Positions 34,421 through 42,778 are shown, numbered from the stretch's first letter. The stretch: DNA of 64,000 bases from AG-339-G14 sp902553315 (GCA_902553315.1 CACDKN010000002.1:124001-188000), one strand, 5' to 3'. The notes: generated from the letters alone by a model not told the origin. Translations and numbers: made by a program.

Positions 34421-36778
34421 TTGAAAAAATTGACTAAAAATAAATCAAATCTATTTTCAAAAATTTTCAATCCAGCTTTCTCGCTGAGTACTGCTACCAA
34501 AACTCTCACATTAGACTTATTTAATCTTTTTTTAGTCATTTTAGGGATTGTTCTTTTGATCTCTCTTTGGACGTTTGAAATTTCTGACCCCAACTGGAAA
34601 GAGATTTCTTCATCAGAAACTAATTTAACAAATAGCATTGGGATTGTCGGTGCTTGGTTGAGCAGTTTTCTTTACGAGTTTTTGGGAATTACCGCATGGT
34701 CAATGATTATCTTATTTTTTTATCCTGCCTTTATGTCTTATTTAAAAAACACGGAAGAAAAACCTGCTCAAAAAAATTATTTTTTTAGTATCTTTGGATT
34801 TTTTATTTTTTGTACTTCTTTATGTTTATTAATCGATCTTCACATTAATGCATTCGAATTTTATTTTCCTGAAACTAGTTCAGGGATTTTGGGCACCATT
34901 ATTTCAGTAAATTTGTATCCTTACTTAAGCTTGGTAGGTTCAACTCTTTTCGGAATTTTCTTTTTGATGGTTAGTTTTAGCCTGATGATCAATTTAAGTT
35001 GGAAAAATACTTTTATTGGATTGCAAGATAATTTTAAAAACCTTGTTTATGTTTTAGATAAGTACTCTAAAAATGGATTTGAATATTTAAAAAAATTAAG
35101 ACAAAAGAAACAAGATCAGAAAAATAGACAGGCATTTTTAGATTCACATAAAGAAAAAATTAGGTCAATGCCTAAACCGGAAATAAAGAAAGTTGATAAA
35201 CCGATAGTTGAGGGGAAAAAAGTTCACCAAGAAAAACAAGTCGAGCTATTTGAGGAAAAAATTCCAGGAGAAATGCCAAAAATTTCACTTCTTGATGAGA
35301 AAAAAAATGATGCTCAAGTTATGAATTCACAGCAACTTTACGAGCTAGACATATTAAAAGAAGCACTAATTACAAAACTTGCCGAATTCAAGATTACTGG
35401 TCCAGAGGGAGAATACGCGATTGTAAGAGAGACGATGCGTGGACCAGTAGTGACACGTTTCGAAGTTGAATTGCCAAAAGGAATCAAAGTCTCTCAGGTA
35501 TCTAACTTAAACAAAGATCTTGCTAGGTCCTTGGGTGTCGGAAGTATAAGAATTGTTGAAGTCATTGAGGGAAGAGAAACTATAGGAATAGAGGTGCCTA
35601 ATGCTGACCGGGAGGACGTATTTTTAGGAGAAGTAATAGCTTCCAAATTATTTGAAGAATCAAAAAGTCCACTCACTTTAGCTTATGGTAAAGATATAGA
35701 AGGAAAGCCCGTTTTAGAAGATCTTGCTTCTTTACCACACTTACTAATTGCTGGAACAACTGGCTCTGGAAAATCTGTTGCATTGAACGCTATGTTGATG
35801 AGTATTTTATACAAAGCAACACCTCAGCAAGTCAGATTGGTTTTAATTGACCCAAAAATGCTGGAACTTTCAGTTTATGAAGATTTACCACATTTATTGT
35901 GTCCCGTTATTACTGATATGGCTCAAGCTGCCTTTGGTTTGAGGTGGTGTGTTAATGAAATGGAGAGGAGATATAAACTAATGGCGGCTATGTCTGTGAG
36001 GAATTTGAACGGTTTTAATGCAAAGGTTAAAAAAGCCAACGAATCAGGAAATCCTATTAAAGATCCAACTTTTAAAATAGATGAAGAAAAAGGCACTAGT
36101 GAAGCAGACATACCTAACCTCCAGGAGCTTCCTCAAATTGTCATCGCTGTTGATGAATTGGCTGACCTCATGATGGTGGTAGGAAAAAAAGTTGAGCAAT
36201 TGATAGCAAGATTAGCTCAAAAAGCTAGAGCAGCAGGTATTCACATGCTTTTGGCTACACAAAGGCCTTCGGTTGATGTCATCACAGGACTAATAAAGGC
36301 TAACATCTCTGCAAGGATGGCATTTAACGTAGCATCATCGATGGACTCAAGAGTTGTGTTGGATCAAGTTGGGGCTGAGCAGCTATTAGGAAGAGGTGAT
36401 ATGTTGTACGTTGGTTCTGGTACTTCTGTTCCTTTGAGAGTTCATGGAGCGTTTGTTGGCGAAGAAGAAATAATAAGAGTAGTTAAAGATTGGAAAGATA
36501 AAGAAACTGTTAGCTATCTCGATGCTGTAACTAAAGCTCCAGAAACTGGTGAAGATTCAGAAGGCTCTGAAGATTCAGAAAAAGATGAATTTTATGATCA
36601 GGCAGTGGCGTTTGTGGTTGAATCAAGAAGAGCCTCTATTTCAGCTGTTCAAAGAAAATTTAGGATTGGATACAACAGAGCTGCTCGTTTAATTGAGGCT
36701 ATGGAATCGGCAGGTTTAGTGAGCGAGATGAATTCTAATGGAAATCGAGAAGTGCTTGCTCCAAGCAATGCAGAATAG
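34421..36778 (+). CDS. ftsK: DNA translocase FtsK
   Basis: A 785-residue protein starting at TTG 34421. Four hydrophobic helices (about 30-195) anchor it at the septum; a short charged linker (about 200-300) leads to the motor with Walker A GTTGSGKS (445-452) and Walker B VDELADL (D578-E579 region), and the C-terminal winged-helix gamma domain (RRASISAVQRKFRIGYNRAARL) that reads KOPS sequences. It pumps DNA for chromosome dimer resolution during division. The linker is much shorter than in E. coli (1329 residues), as in other compact genomes. The next gene lolA overlaps it. Confidence 0.95.
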   Translation: MKKLTKNKSNLFSKIFNPAFSLSTATKTLTLDLFNLFLVILGIVLLISLWTFEISDPNWKEISSSETNLTNSIGIVGAWLSSFLYEFLGITAWSMIILFFYPAFMSYLKNTEEKPAQKNYFFSIFGFFIFCTSLCLLIDLHINAFEFYFPETSSGILGTIISVNLYPYLSLVGSTLFGIFFLMVSFSLMINLSWKNTFIGLQDNFKNLVYVLDKYSKNGFEYLKKLRQKKQDQKNRQAFLDSHKEKIRSMPKPEIKKVDKPIVEGKKVHQEKQVELFEEKIPGEMPKISLLDEKKNDAQVMNSQQLYELDILKEALITKLAEFKITGPEGEYAIVRETMRGPVVTRFEVELPKGIKVSQVSNLNKDLARSLGVGSIRIVEVIEGRETIGIEVPNADREDVFLGEVIASKLFEESKSPLTLAYGKDIEGKPVLEDLASLPHLLIAGTTGSGKSVALNAMLMSILYKATPQQVRLVLIDPKMLELSVYEDLPHLLCPVITDMAQAAFGLRWCVNEMERRYKLMAAMSVRNLNGFNAKVKKANESGNPIKDPTFKIDEEKGTSEADIPNLQELPQIVIAVDELADLMMVVGKKVEQLIARLAQKARAAGIHMLLATQRPSVDVITGLIKANISARMAFNVASSMDSRVVLDQVGAEQLLGRGDMLYVGSGTSVPLRVHGAFVGEEEIIRVVKDWKDKETVSYLDAVTKAPETGEDSEGSEDSEKDEFYDQAVAFVVESRRASISAVQRKFRIGYNRAARLIEAMESAGLVSEMNSNGNREVLAPSNAE

Positions 36779-37364
36779 ATTTCTAATTCTTGTTGTATTT
36801 TTTTCCAATTTATTTTTTGGAGAATGCAATTTAAATTCAAATTTGTTAAGTAATTTTTTTGATTCGAACTCTTCTTTTCAGTCCGAATTTATTCAAGTTT
36901 TTGAAGAAAAGGAAAAACCAAACATTTCTGGTGAGATTTTAATTAAAAGGCCAAATCATCTAAAAATTTATTTAGAACGGCCTTTAAATTCAGAATTGAT
37001 AATAAATCAAGATTATATTTTTCAAACTGATTTTGACCTTGATCAAACGATAAGATACGAGAAGGATGCAATGATTGATTTTATTCCAGCAGGTTTTTTA
37101 TTACTTTCTAAAGAAGAGTTCTGCGAGGGATTTACAATGGATATTTGTGACAATAAAGAATGTGTAATTCGTCAAAAAAATAATGACAATAAAATTGAAA
37201 TATTTTTTAAAGATCTAAAAATTGAACAATTAAATTTTAGCGGTCCTAAGTATGACGAAACTAAAATTTTGTTTGGAAACATGACCTTGATGAATGATAT
37301 CAATGAGTCTGCATTTAGCTATAATCAAGAAGTTAAAGATTTACTAATAATAGATAAAAAATGA
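36768..37364 (+). CDS. lolA: Outer-membrane lipoprotein carrier protein LolA
   Basis: A 198-residue protein read from ATG 36768, whose signal peptide is MQNRFLILVVFFSNLFFGEC. The frame opens at an earlier ATG (36738), but that would put a charged tail before the signal. Family features are SFQSEFIQVFEE, GEILIKRPNHLKIYL and LIINQDYIFQTDFDLDQ. LolA shuttles lipoproteins through the periplasm to LolB. The start overlaps the ftsK stop and serS starts four bases before its stop, the conserved ftsK-lolA-serS order, here without rarA between. Confidence 0.88.
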   Translation: MQNRFLILVVFFSNLFFGECNLNSNLLSNFFDSNSSFQSEFIQVFEEKEKPNISGEILIKRPNHLKIYLERPLNSELIINQDYIFQTDFDLDQTIRYEKDAMIDFIPAGFLLLSKEEFCEGFTMDICDNKECVIRQKNNDNKIEIFFKDLKIEQLNFSGPKYDETKILFGNMTLMNDINESAFSYNQEVKDLLIIDKK

Positions 37365-38629
37365 TCGATTTAGACAATCTAAGAAATAATTTAAAAGAGG
37401 TAAGCTCTAACTTGATGAAAAGGGGTTTTAAGCTGGACGAAGTTTTATGGACCTCTTTGGAAGAAAATAGAAAGCACTTTCAGGTAAAGATGGAATCTTT
37501 GCAGGCGGATCAAAATAATATTGCTAAAGAAATTGCTCAACTTCAACAAGATGGCAAGGAAAGCAATGAGGAAAAATCAAAAGCCACTGAAATATCCAAA
37601 GAATTAAAGAAAGTTAAGGAAAAGTTTCAAGAAAATAAAGTTGAGTATGATAATTTCTTGCTTTCATTACCAAATATTTTATCTGATTCAGTTCCATCAG
37701 GAATTGACGAAAATGACAATGAAATAATTTTTGAAAGGGGAGAAATTCCGTCTTTTGATTTTTCTCCTAAAGATCATCAAGAGTTAGGTATTTTGAATGG
37801 AGGAATGGATTTCGAAGCCGCTGCAAAAATAGCTAAATCGAGATTTATTGTTTTTAAAAATTCAGTTGCTCAACTCAACAGGTCCTTGATTCAATTTATG
37901 ATCGATACTCATACAAATGAACACGGATATTCAGAAATCTATGTTCCATTTATAGTAAATAAGGAATCTTTACTAGGGACCGGACAGCTACCTAAGTTTA
38001 AAGATGAGCAATTCCAAATTAAAGATGAAGAAAATGAAATGTATTTAATTCCGACCGCAGAAGTTCCAGTAACCAATTATCATAGAGATGAAATTTTAGA
38101 TGTTTCGGACTTAACTTTGTCTTACGTTTCACATACTCCATGTTTCAGATCTGAAGCTGGAAGTTATGGGCTAGATACCAAAGGCATTATAAGACAACAT
38201 CAGTTTGAAAAAGTTGAGTTAGTTAAGATTTCACATCCTGACGATTCTGACGAAGAGCTTGAAAAATTAACCTCTGATGCGGAAAAAATTTTAGATTTAC
38301 TTGAACTTCCTTTTCGAAAGATAAAATTATGCGCAGGCGATATTGGATTTGGTGCAGCATTAACCTACGATTTAGAGGTATGGATGCCGAGTCAGAGTTC
38401 TTATCGAGAGATTTCATCCTGCAGTAATTATCGTGATTTCCAATCACGAAGGCTAAAAATAAGAACAAAAGAAAATGAAAAAACAATTCTTTGTCATACT
38501 CTTAATGGCTCAGGCCTGGCTATAGGAAGAACAATCGCAGCAATTTTCGAAAACTTCCAAAATAAAGACGGAACAATTTCTATTCCTAATATTTTAAGAC
38601 CGTACATGGGAAATAAAGAAATTCTATGA
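37361..38629 (+). CDS. serS: Seryl-tRNA synthetase
   Basis: A 422-residue class II synthetase: N-terminal coiled-coil arm (about 30-105), motif 2 in CFRSEAGSYGLDTKGIIRQH, and motif 3 in GSGLAIGRTIAAIFEN. The arm contacts the long variable arm of tRNA-Ser, and tRNA-Ser(UGA) lies at 42375. It charges tRNA-Ser in the cytoplasm. ATG overlaps the lolA stop by four bases (ATGA). Confidence 0.96.
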   Translation: MIDLDNLRNNLKEVSSNLMKRGFKLDEVLWTSLEENRKHFQVKMESLQADQNNIAKEIAQLQQDGKESNEEKSKATEISKELKKVKEKFQENKVEYDNFLLSLPNILSDSVPSGIDENDNEIIFERGEIPSFDFSPKDHQELGILNGGMDFEAAAKIAKSRFIVFKNSVAQLNRSLIQFMIDTHTNEHGYSEIYVPFIVNKESLLGTGQLPKFKDEQFQIKDEENEMYLIPTAEVPVTNYHRDEILDVSDLTLSYVSHTPCFRSEAGSYGLDTKGIIRQHQFEKVELVKISHPDDSDEELEKLTSDAEKILDLLELPFRKIKLCAGDIGFGAALTYDLEVWMPSQSSYREISSCSNYRDFQSRRLKIRTKENEKTILCHTLNGSGLAIGRTIAAIFENFQNKDGTISIPNILRPYMGNKEIL

Positions 38630-38679
38630 GCTTTAGTCTCATTGCTGATAGAATCCACTTTCACAAATAATACAAGCCT

Positions 38680-39705
38680 ATGGAAATGATAATAGAATTT
38701 GCTTTCTTTCTGCTAAAAGCACTGACAATAACTTTACTAATTTTTATTCCAATTTTTTTTATAGCGTCGTCACTAAAAGGTAAATCCGAAGCAACCGATA
38801 TCTTGAGAATAAAAAATCTCTCTAAAAAATACATGTCCATGGCTGATTCCTTAAAAGTCTTAAGCTTGAATAAAGAAGAAACTAAAAAATTTGTTAAAGC
38901 CTCTAAAAAAGAATCAAAAATCTCCTCAAAACAAGCATCTAAGACTAAAAAAAAGCCAGTTTATGTAATTGATTTTTACGGTGATATTGAAGCTTCGAAT
39001 GTGGAGAGTTTAAAAGAAGAAATAAATGCAATTTTAAATAGTGAAACCAAATGTGAAGAAATTATCTTGAGACTTGAAAGTAGGGGCGGTACGGTCATTG
39101 GCTATGGATTATGTGCTGCACAACTGCAAAGACTAAGAGAAGCTAAAATTAAGGTAACAGCCTGTGTAGACAAAGTTGCTGCTTCTGGCGGTTATATGAT
39201 GGCGTGCGTCGCTGATAAAATTATTTCTGCACCTTTCGCAGTAATTGGTTCAATTGGAGTAGTCGCTGCAATTCCTAATTTTCATAAAATCTTGAAAAAA
39301 AATGATATTGATTATGAGCTTCATACCGCGGGCGAATTTAAAAGAACTATTACAACTTTTGGAGAAACAACTGAGGAAGGAAGACAAAAATTTAAAAAAG
39401 ACTTAGAAGATATCCATAAACTGTTCAAGGATCATGTGAGTAAATTCAGACCAAATCTAGATATAAGTAAAATTGCCACTGGTGAAGTCTGGGAAGGCAT
39501 TGAAGCTCTCGAAGTAGGCTTAGTAGACGAAATAAAAACAAGCGATGAATATATTTTAGAATTTATAAAAAAACACGATGTTTATAGTATTAAATTCGAA
39601 CCGAAGAAAAATCTTCAAGACAAATTTAGTAAATTTTTTAAAGCACTTTTGTTTGATTCTTTAGGATCAGTTGAGGACTTTTTTGATAAAAGAAAATACA
39701 AATAA
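38680..39705 (+). CDS. sohB: Inner membrane peptidase SohB
   Basis: A 341-residue S49 (SppA-like) serine peptidase with one N-terminal membrane helix and a Lys-rich coiled segment (about 25-85). Catalytic elements: nucleophile Ser in VAASGGYMMACVADKI, GSIGVVAAIPNFHKIL, and the C-terminal GIEALEVGLVDEI region. It aligns with E. coli SohB over its whole length (349). It cleaves signal-peptide remnants or membrane proteins at the inner membrane. It is downstream of serS with 50 bases between. Confidence 0.92.
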   Translation: MEMIIEFAFFLLKALTITLLIFIPIFFIASSLKGKSEATDILRIKNLSKKYMSMADSLKVLSLNKEETKKFVKASKKESKISSKQASKTKKKPVYVIDFYGDIEASNVESLKEEINAILNSETKCEEIILRLESRGGTVIGYGLCAAQLQRLREAKIKVTACVDKVAASGGYMMACVADKIISAPFAVIGSIGVVAAIPNFHKILKKNDIDYELHTAGEFKRTITTFGETTEEGRQKFKKDLEDIHKLFKDHVSKFRPNLDISKIATGEVWEGIEALEVGLVDEIKTSDEYILEFIKKHDVYSIKFEPKKNLQDKFSKFFKALLFDSLGSVEDFFDKRKYK

Positions 39706-39717
39706 TTAACTTAATTT

Positions 39718-40098
39718 ATGAAAGTTTTGTCATACGCGCCTTTACTTCCGGCCATCTTTTTAGCCTTAATAGCCCTCAATTGGATCTTCAACCCAGAGGC
39801 TGCTGCATCTTCTTTAGGACTGATAATTAGTGATCCTGTGGAGAAAAACACTTTAATCAGAGACTTTACAGCCTTTTTTCTCGGAACTAGTATTTTTTGT
39901 TTTCTTGGGTTTATTACAAAGAGACCTGAATGGTTTTTTGCTTCAGCGATTATTTTTTTAATAGCTTTGCTATTTAATGTGTTGGCTAATATTTTTCATG
40001 ACGCTTCTTTTGTCTTGGAAACTTTCTTAGTTGAACTAATTTTAGCTTTGGCGTGTTTCCTTTCTGGAAAATATACAAATAGAGTTTCAGGAAGGTAA
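39718..40098 (+). CDS. Small membrane protein of unknown function (four helices)
   Basis: A 126-residue, mostly hydrophobic protein with about four helices (roughly 5-24, 50-68, 72-95, 98-115) and a short basic C-terminus. I do not recognise a family; its layout resembles small DUF4345-type membrane proteins, but this is a weak guess. It follows sohB by 12 bases on the same strand, so it is likely co-transcribed, and it ends seven bases before the stop of the convergent small-protein gene. Confidence 0.6.
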   Translation: MKVLSYAPLLPAIFLALIALNWIFNPEAAASSLGLIISDPVEKNTLIRDFTAFFLGTSIFCFLGFITKRPEWFFASAIIFLIALLFNVLANIFHDASFVLETFLVELILALACFLSGKYTNRVSGR

Positions 40099-40105
40099 TT
40101 TTTAA

Positions 40106-40333
40106 TTACCTTTTTAGAATAGCAACGATAATTAAAATAGAAATTAAGGCCAGAAGACCTTCTTGGCCAAGCACGTTTAGAATATTTGAAAAGTTTTTTA
40201 CTACGTCACCAAAAAAAGCTGTTTCAGGACCGAATATAATTCCTACCAAAACTGCAACTGCAACAAATAGGGCTAAGACTTCAGTAACTTTGTAAAAAAA
40301 GTCTTTTATCTTATCGAAATTGAACCATTCCAT
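40106..40333 (-). CDS. Small two-helix membrane protein, paralogue B
   Basis: A 75-residue protein starting at ATG 40333. A TTG 24 bases upstream is in frame but lies inside a terminator hairpin. Two hydrophobic helices (about 21-40 and 55-73) flank FGPETAFFGDVVKN. It aligns end to end with the gene at 40382-40600: FFGDV, then a spaced LG-GL pattern and a C-terminal L-R. Family unknown; it is a tandem duplicate. Confidence 0.7.
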   Translation of the reverse strand: MEWFNFDKIKDFFYKVTEVLALFVAVAVLVGIIFGPETAFFGDVVKNFSNILNVLGQEGLLALISILIIVAILKR

Positions 40334-40344
40334 AATTAAATAAA

Positions 40345-40375
40345 GAGAAGGGGCCAAATAAATGACCCCGTTCTC
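40345..40375 (-). terminator. Terminator-like hairpin between the two small-protein paralogues
   Basis: On the minus strand GAGAACGGGG pairs with CCCCTTCTC (one bulged C) around loop TCATTTATTTGG, followed by TTTATTTAATT. It lies directly after the upstream paralogue and before the downstream ATG. It could partly terminate transcription so that the second gene is made at a lower level. Confidence 0.6.
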
Positions 40376-40381
40376 AAAGAT

Positions 40382-40600
40382 TTATCTTAGAAGATTAATC
40401 AATATTGCAGCTGCAAGCAAGCCAACCAAACCATTGTCGCCAAGAGTTTGTATAACAGCAAGAAGCTGATTAAGGACATCTCCAAAGAACCAAGAGTTAC
40501 CGAACACTATTCCAGCAACTACACCTAGTCCAATAACACCGACCAAGATTCCAGTTAACCCAGAAACTAAGTCACCTATCATTTTCATTGCATTTTCCAT
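40382..40600 (-). CDS. Small two-helix membrane protein, paralogue A
   Basis: A 72-residue protein with two hydrophobic helices (about 12-33 and 55-70) around GNSWFFGDVLNQ. It shares FFGDV and the helix 2 pattern (LG-x-x-GL...L-R) with the downstream 75-residue paralogue. A very strong Shine-Dalgarno sequence (GGGGAGGAA, 40604-40612) lies five bases before the ATG, the best in the window, which implies high translation. No known family is recognised. Confidence 0.75.
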   Translation of the reverse strand: MENAMKMIGDLVSGLTGILVGVIGLGVVAGIVFGNSWFFGDVLNQLLAVIQTLGDNGLVGLLAAAILINLLR

Positions 40601-40672
40601 AATTTCCTCCCCAGGTAAGTTTATGTTTTTGCACTAAAAATTCTCACACGAAAGTTTCGATGATTCAATTTT

Positions 40673-40717
40673 AAAAAAAAAATTGGTACCACTTTTAGTT
40701 TAAAAGTGTCAATTTTT
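40673..40717 (-). promoter_or_regulatory. Terminator-shaped leader hairpin upstream of the small-protein pair
   Basis: On the minus strand AAAAATTG-x-CACTTTT-loop-AAAAGTG-x-CAATTTTT is followed by ten Ts (the A run 40673-40682 on the plus strand). It lies 73 bases before the start codon of the 72-residue gene, with no upstream minus-strand gene to terminate. A transcription attenuator or the end of a small RNA is possible. On the plus strand the T run is shorter. Confidence 0.5.
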
Positions 40718-40821
40718 GTATTTCCTCTAAAAAAAGTTTTTTAAATTTGTCAAATTTCGCTTTACTTTAATTTATGACTAAAATGGTATTTACAATAATT
40801 AAAAAGTTTTAGGAGAAAGAT

Positions 40822-41214
40822 ATGTTTAGTCATATTATGATCGGCGCAAATGACATAGAAAAATCAAAAATATTTTACGATAATTTATTAGGTATTTTAG
40901 GCGCTAAAGAAGGGGTATTCGTTCCTAACTTGACTGGGCAAACTAGATATTTTTACTTTTTAAATAAGAATACTTTTTGCATAACTGAACCAATCGATGG
41001 TAATTCCGCTGTTCCAGGGAATGGCAATACAGTCGCTTTTAATGTTCCGGACGAGGAAACTGGAAATAAATGGCATCAAACTGGGTTAGATCATGGTGGT
41101 GTTTCTACTGAAGATCCACCGGGAATTAGAGAATATGAAAATATGAAAATGTATCTTGCTTATTTAAAAGATCCTTCTGGAAATAAAATTTGTGCTATTA
41201 AAGTTTTCTCTTAG
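40822..41214 (+). CDS. VOC-fold (glyoxalase/bleomycin-resistance) family protein
   Basis: A 130-residue single-domain vicinal-oxygen-chelate protein. It opens with FSHIMIGANDIEKSKIFYDN, the family's first metal/helix element, and ends with AYLKDPSGNKICAIKVF, the second repeat's DPxGN motif. Many relatives act on glutathione adducts or have no known activity; a GST-like gene follows 17 bases later. A good Shine-Dalgarno sequence (AGGAGA) precedes the ATG. Confidence 0.85.
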   Translation: MFSHIMIGANDIEKSKIFYDNLLGILGAKEGVFVPNLTGQTRYFYFLNKNTFCITEPIDGNSAVPGNGNTVAFNVPDEETGNKWHQTGLDHGGVSTEDPPGIREYENMKMYLAYLKDPSGNKICAIKVFS

Positions 41215-41231
41215 TCATACGAAATTTATTT

Positions 41232-42020
41232 ATGAACGAAGACATTAGAATTTTTTCTTATCTCCCAAATCCTAGAGTGTGGAAGTCTTTGATCACTGCA
41301 AAATTGATTAGCGTAAACGTTAATGTAATTGGTGATAAACCCAGAAATTTACCAGAATGGCTTTGGGATTTTGATGCAAGAAAATTAAATGATATTGATT
41401 CCAAAGATTTAACTAAATTTAAACGTCAAAGCAAAAGAGGCTTCAAAGTAGACCTTTATAAAACCGACGACTTTTTGGTAAAGCATCCTTTTGGAACTGT
41501 TCCCGCAGGGTTTAACTTTGATGGTTCTGTTGGCATTTTTGAATCGAACAGCATTATGCGCGCAGTTGCTCGTTTATCAGATGATCATTATCTTTATGGC
41601 GGCAGTAATAGAATGCAACAATCAAGAATTGATAGTTTTTTAGATGCTAATCTTGGGTTTGCAAGAGAATTTCAAGTTTATGTACTAGAGCTTGATGAGC
41701 TTAATGATTATTTATATAAAAGAATGACTTCTGCTTATCAGTTTTATTTAGACGGTGTTGAAAAAGCTCTTCTCTCGAGCGCTTATATAGTTGGTGATGA
41801 GATAACAATTGCTGATATTTCTTTCGTATGTGATTTAGCTCAATTTCTTAGAGAAAGAGACAATAAAAATCTTTTAAGAAAACAAGGATTTGAGTTAATT
41901 TCAAAAAATTTCGAAAAAGAGTTTCCTCTTTCGTTTAATCATTTAAAAAAACTTTATCAAACAAAAGAATTCAAAGAGGTTATGCAAGATTATCTCGAAA
42001 AAGTATTAACATTAAAATAA
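41232..42020 (+). CDS. Glutathione S-transferase-like protein
   Basis: A 262-residue protein with a thioredoxin-fold N-terminal half extended by an insert (about 35-85), then HPFGTVPAGFNFDGSVGIFESNSIMRAVARL (P-cis loop and S-binding residues, 85-115) and an all-helical C-terminal half with YIVGDEITIADISFVCDLAQF, the capping-box motif of GSTs. The insert makes it longer than typical (about 200-220) and resembles the eEF1B-gamma/GST type. Cysteine or serine active-site residue is not obvious. Likely co-transcribed with the VOC gene. Confidence 0.8.
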   Translation: MNEDIRIFSYLPNPRVWKSLITAKLISVNVNVIGDKPRNLPEWLWDFDARKLNDIDSKDLTKFKRQSKRGFKVDLYKTDDFLVKHPFGTVPAGFNFDGSVGIFESNSIMRAVARLSDDHYLYGGSNRMQQSRIDSFLDANLGFAREFQVYVLELDELNDYLYKRMTSAYQFYLDGVEKALLSSAYIVGDEITIADISFVCDLAQFLRERDNKNLLRKQGFELISKNFEKEFPLSFNHLKKLYQTKEFKEVMQDYLEKVLTLK

Positions 42021-42101
42021 ATTGTAAAAAGATTAAAAAAGTATTTCTTTTTTCTTAAATTAGTATTCAATACACTCTTTGAAAACAATTAGGAAAAATT
42101 T

Positions 42102-42335
42102 ATGAAATTATATGTAGGCAACCTTCCTTGGAGCATAGGCGATCAGGAATTAGAAGATCTGTTTTCTGACTATTCTGTCGTTTCAGCAAAAGTAATTAAG
42201 GATAGAAATACAGATAGATCCAGGGGTTTTGGTTTTGTTGAGCTAGAGTCAGGCGGCGAAGAAGCTATTGAAGCTCTTAATGAATCAGAAGTCGAGGGAA
42301 GACAGCTTAAAGTCAACGAAGCTAAGCCCAAATAA
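42102..42335 (+). CDS. RNA-binding protein with one RRM domain
   Basis: A 77-residue protein that is a single RNA-recognition motif: RNP2 LYVGNL at 3-8 and RNP1 RGFGFVEL at 41-48. It binds single-stranded RNA; relatives in cyanobacteria and proteobacteria are often cold-induced. Upstream AGGAAAAAT serves as ribosome-binding site. tRNA-Ser(UGA) lies 39 bases downstream. Confidence 0.93.
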   Translation: MKLYVGNLPWSIGDQELEDLFSDYSVVSAKVIKDRNTDRSRGFGFVELESGGEEAIEALNESEVEGRQLKVNEAKPK

Positions 42336-42374
42336 ACTTTTTTTCTGAACAAATCCTTTTAAAATAGTATTTTT

Positions 42375-42466
42375 GGAGGGGTGGCAGAGCTTGGTTGAAT
42401 GCACCGGTCTTGAAAACCGGCAAGTCAGAAATGGCTTCGTGGGTTCGAATCCCACCCCCTCCGCCA
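42375..42466 (+). tRNA. tRNA-Ser (anticodon UGA)
   Basis: Class II tRNA with a long variable arm: acceptor GGAGGGG/CCCCTCC, anticodon stem CCGGT/ACCGG around loop CTTGAAA (anticodon TGA), variable arm CAAGTCAGAAATGGCTTCG, T arm GGGTTCGAATCCC, discriminator G and encoded CCA (42464-42466). A possible -10 TAAAAT lies about nine bases upstream. Confidence 0.96.
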
Positions 42467-42546
42467 AAAAAAACTTTTTAATTCTTTTTATAAATCAAAA
42501 AATTCTTTTTTATAAAAACTTAGTCTAAAAAAGCGCAATTTTGCTA

Positions 42547-42574
42547 TTGATCGATTTCATATTTGGGTTAAGAT
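42547..42574 (+). promoter_or_regulatory. Sigma-70 promoter of the structured RNA/trpS transcript
   Basis: TTGATC (42547-42552) and TAAGAT (42569-42574) are separated by 16 bases, placing a start near 42581. The intervening DNA from tRNA-Ser (42467) is AT-rich without a gene. No other promoter candidate as good is visible before trpS. Confidence 0.5.
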
Positions 42575-42580
42575 AAATTT

Positions 42581-42767
42581 ATCTACTAGAGGACGTTTTA
42601 ACAACTCGAGACGATAAAAAAGAGAATAGTAGAAAGAAGGAGAAGGGTGAAAAGCTGAAAGAAATTTCACCACATGATGGACACGGGGTAAAGTCCAACA
42701 CTAGGAAGCCCGCTAGGCCCCTTCAACTTCGCTAAAAAAGAAACACCACTCAGTGGTGTTTTTTTTT
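42581..42767 (+). ncRNA. Unidentified structured RNA (small RNA or trpS leader)
   Basis: About 187 bases between a good promoter and an intrinsic terminator. Four stems can be drawn: TCTACTA (42582-42588) with TAGTAGA (42627-42633); GGTGAAA (42646-42652) with TTTCACC (42665-42671); GGAC (42679-42682) with GTCC (42693-42696), competing with GGGG (42685-42688) pairing CCCC (42718-42721); and CTAG (42701-42704) with CTAG (42713-42716). The conserved cores of tmRNA, RNase P RNA, SRP RNA and 6S RNA are not seen. Four GGA triplets could be CsrA/RsmA sites. trpS begins 12 bases after the terminator with no visible Shine-Dalgarno sequence, so a trpS attenuator is the main alternative. Confidence 0.6.
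42741..42767 (+). terminator. Intrinsic terminator directly before trpS
   Basis: ACACCACT (42743-42750) pairs with AGTGGTGT (42752-42759), followed by a run of nine Ts to 42767. It ends only 12 bases before the trpS start codon. Confidence 0.92.
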
Positions 42768-42778
42768 ATACTTACCAT

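Noticed and set aside
40334..40357. TTG start for paralogue B giving 83 residues
   Set aside because: It lies within the minus-strand terminator hairpin and is not shared by paralogue A; ATG 40333 fits the alignment better.
42285..42467. A 60-residue minus-strand frame over tRNA-Ser beginning MAEGVGFEPT
   Set aside because: It is a well-known spurious translation of a tRNA gene in reverse; the tRNA explains the sequence.
42581..42767. tmRNA, RNase P RNA, SRP RNA or 6S RNA
   Set aside because: None of their conserved cores is visible; a partial GGGG-TAAAGTCC resemblance to RNase P's GAGGAAAGTCC lacks the rest of that structure.
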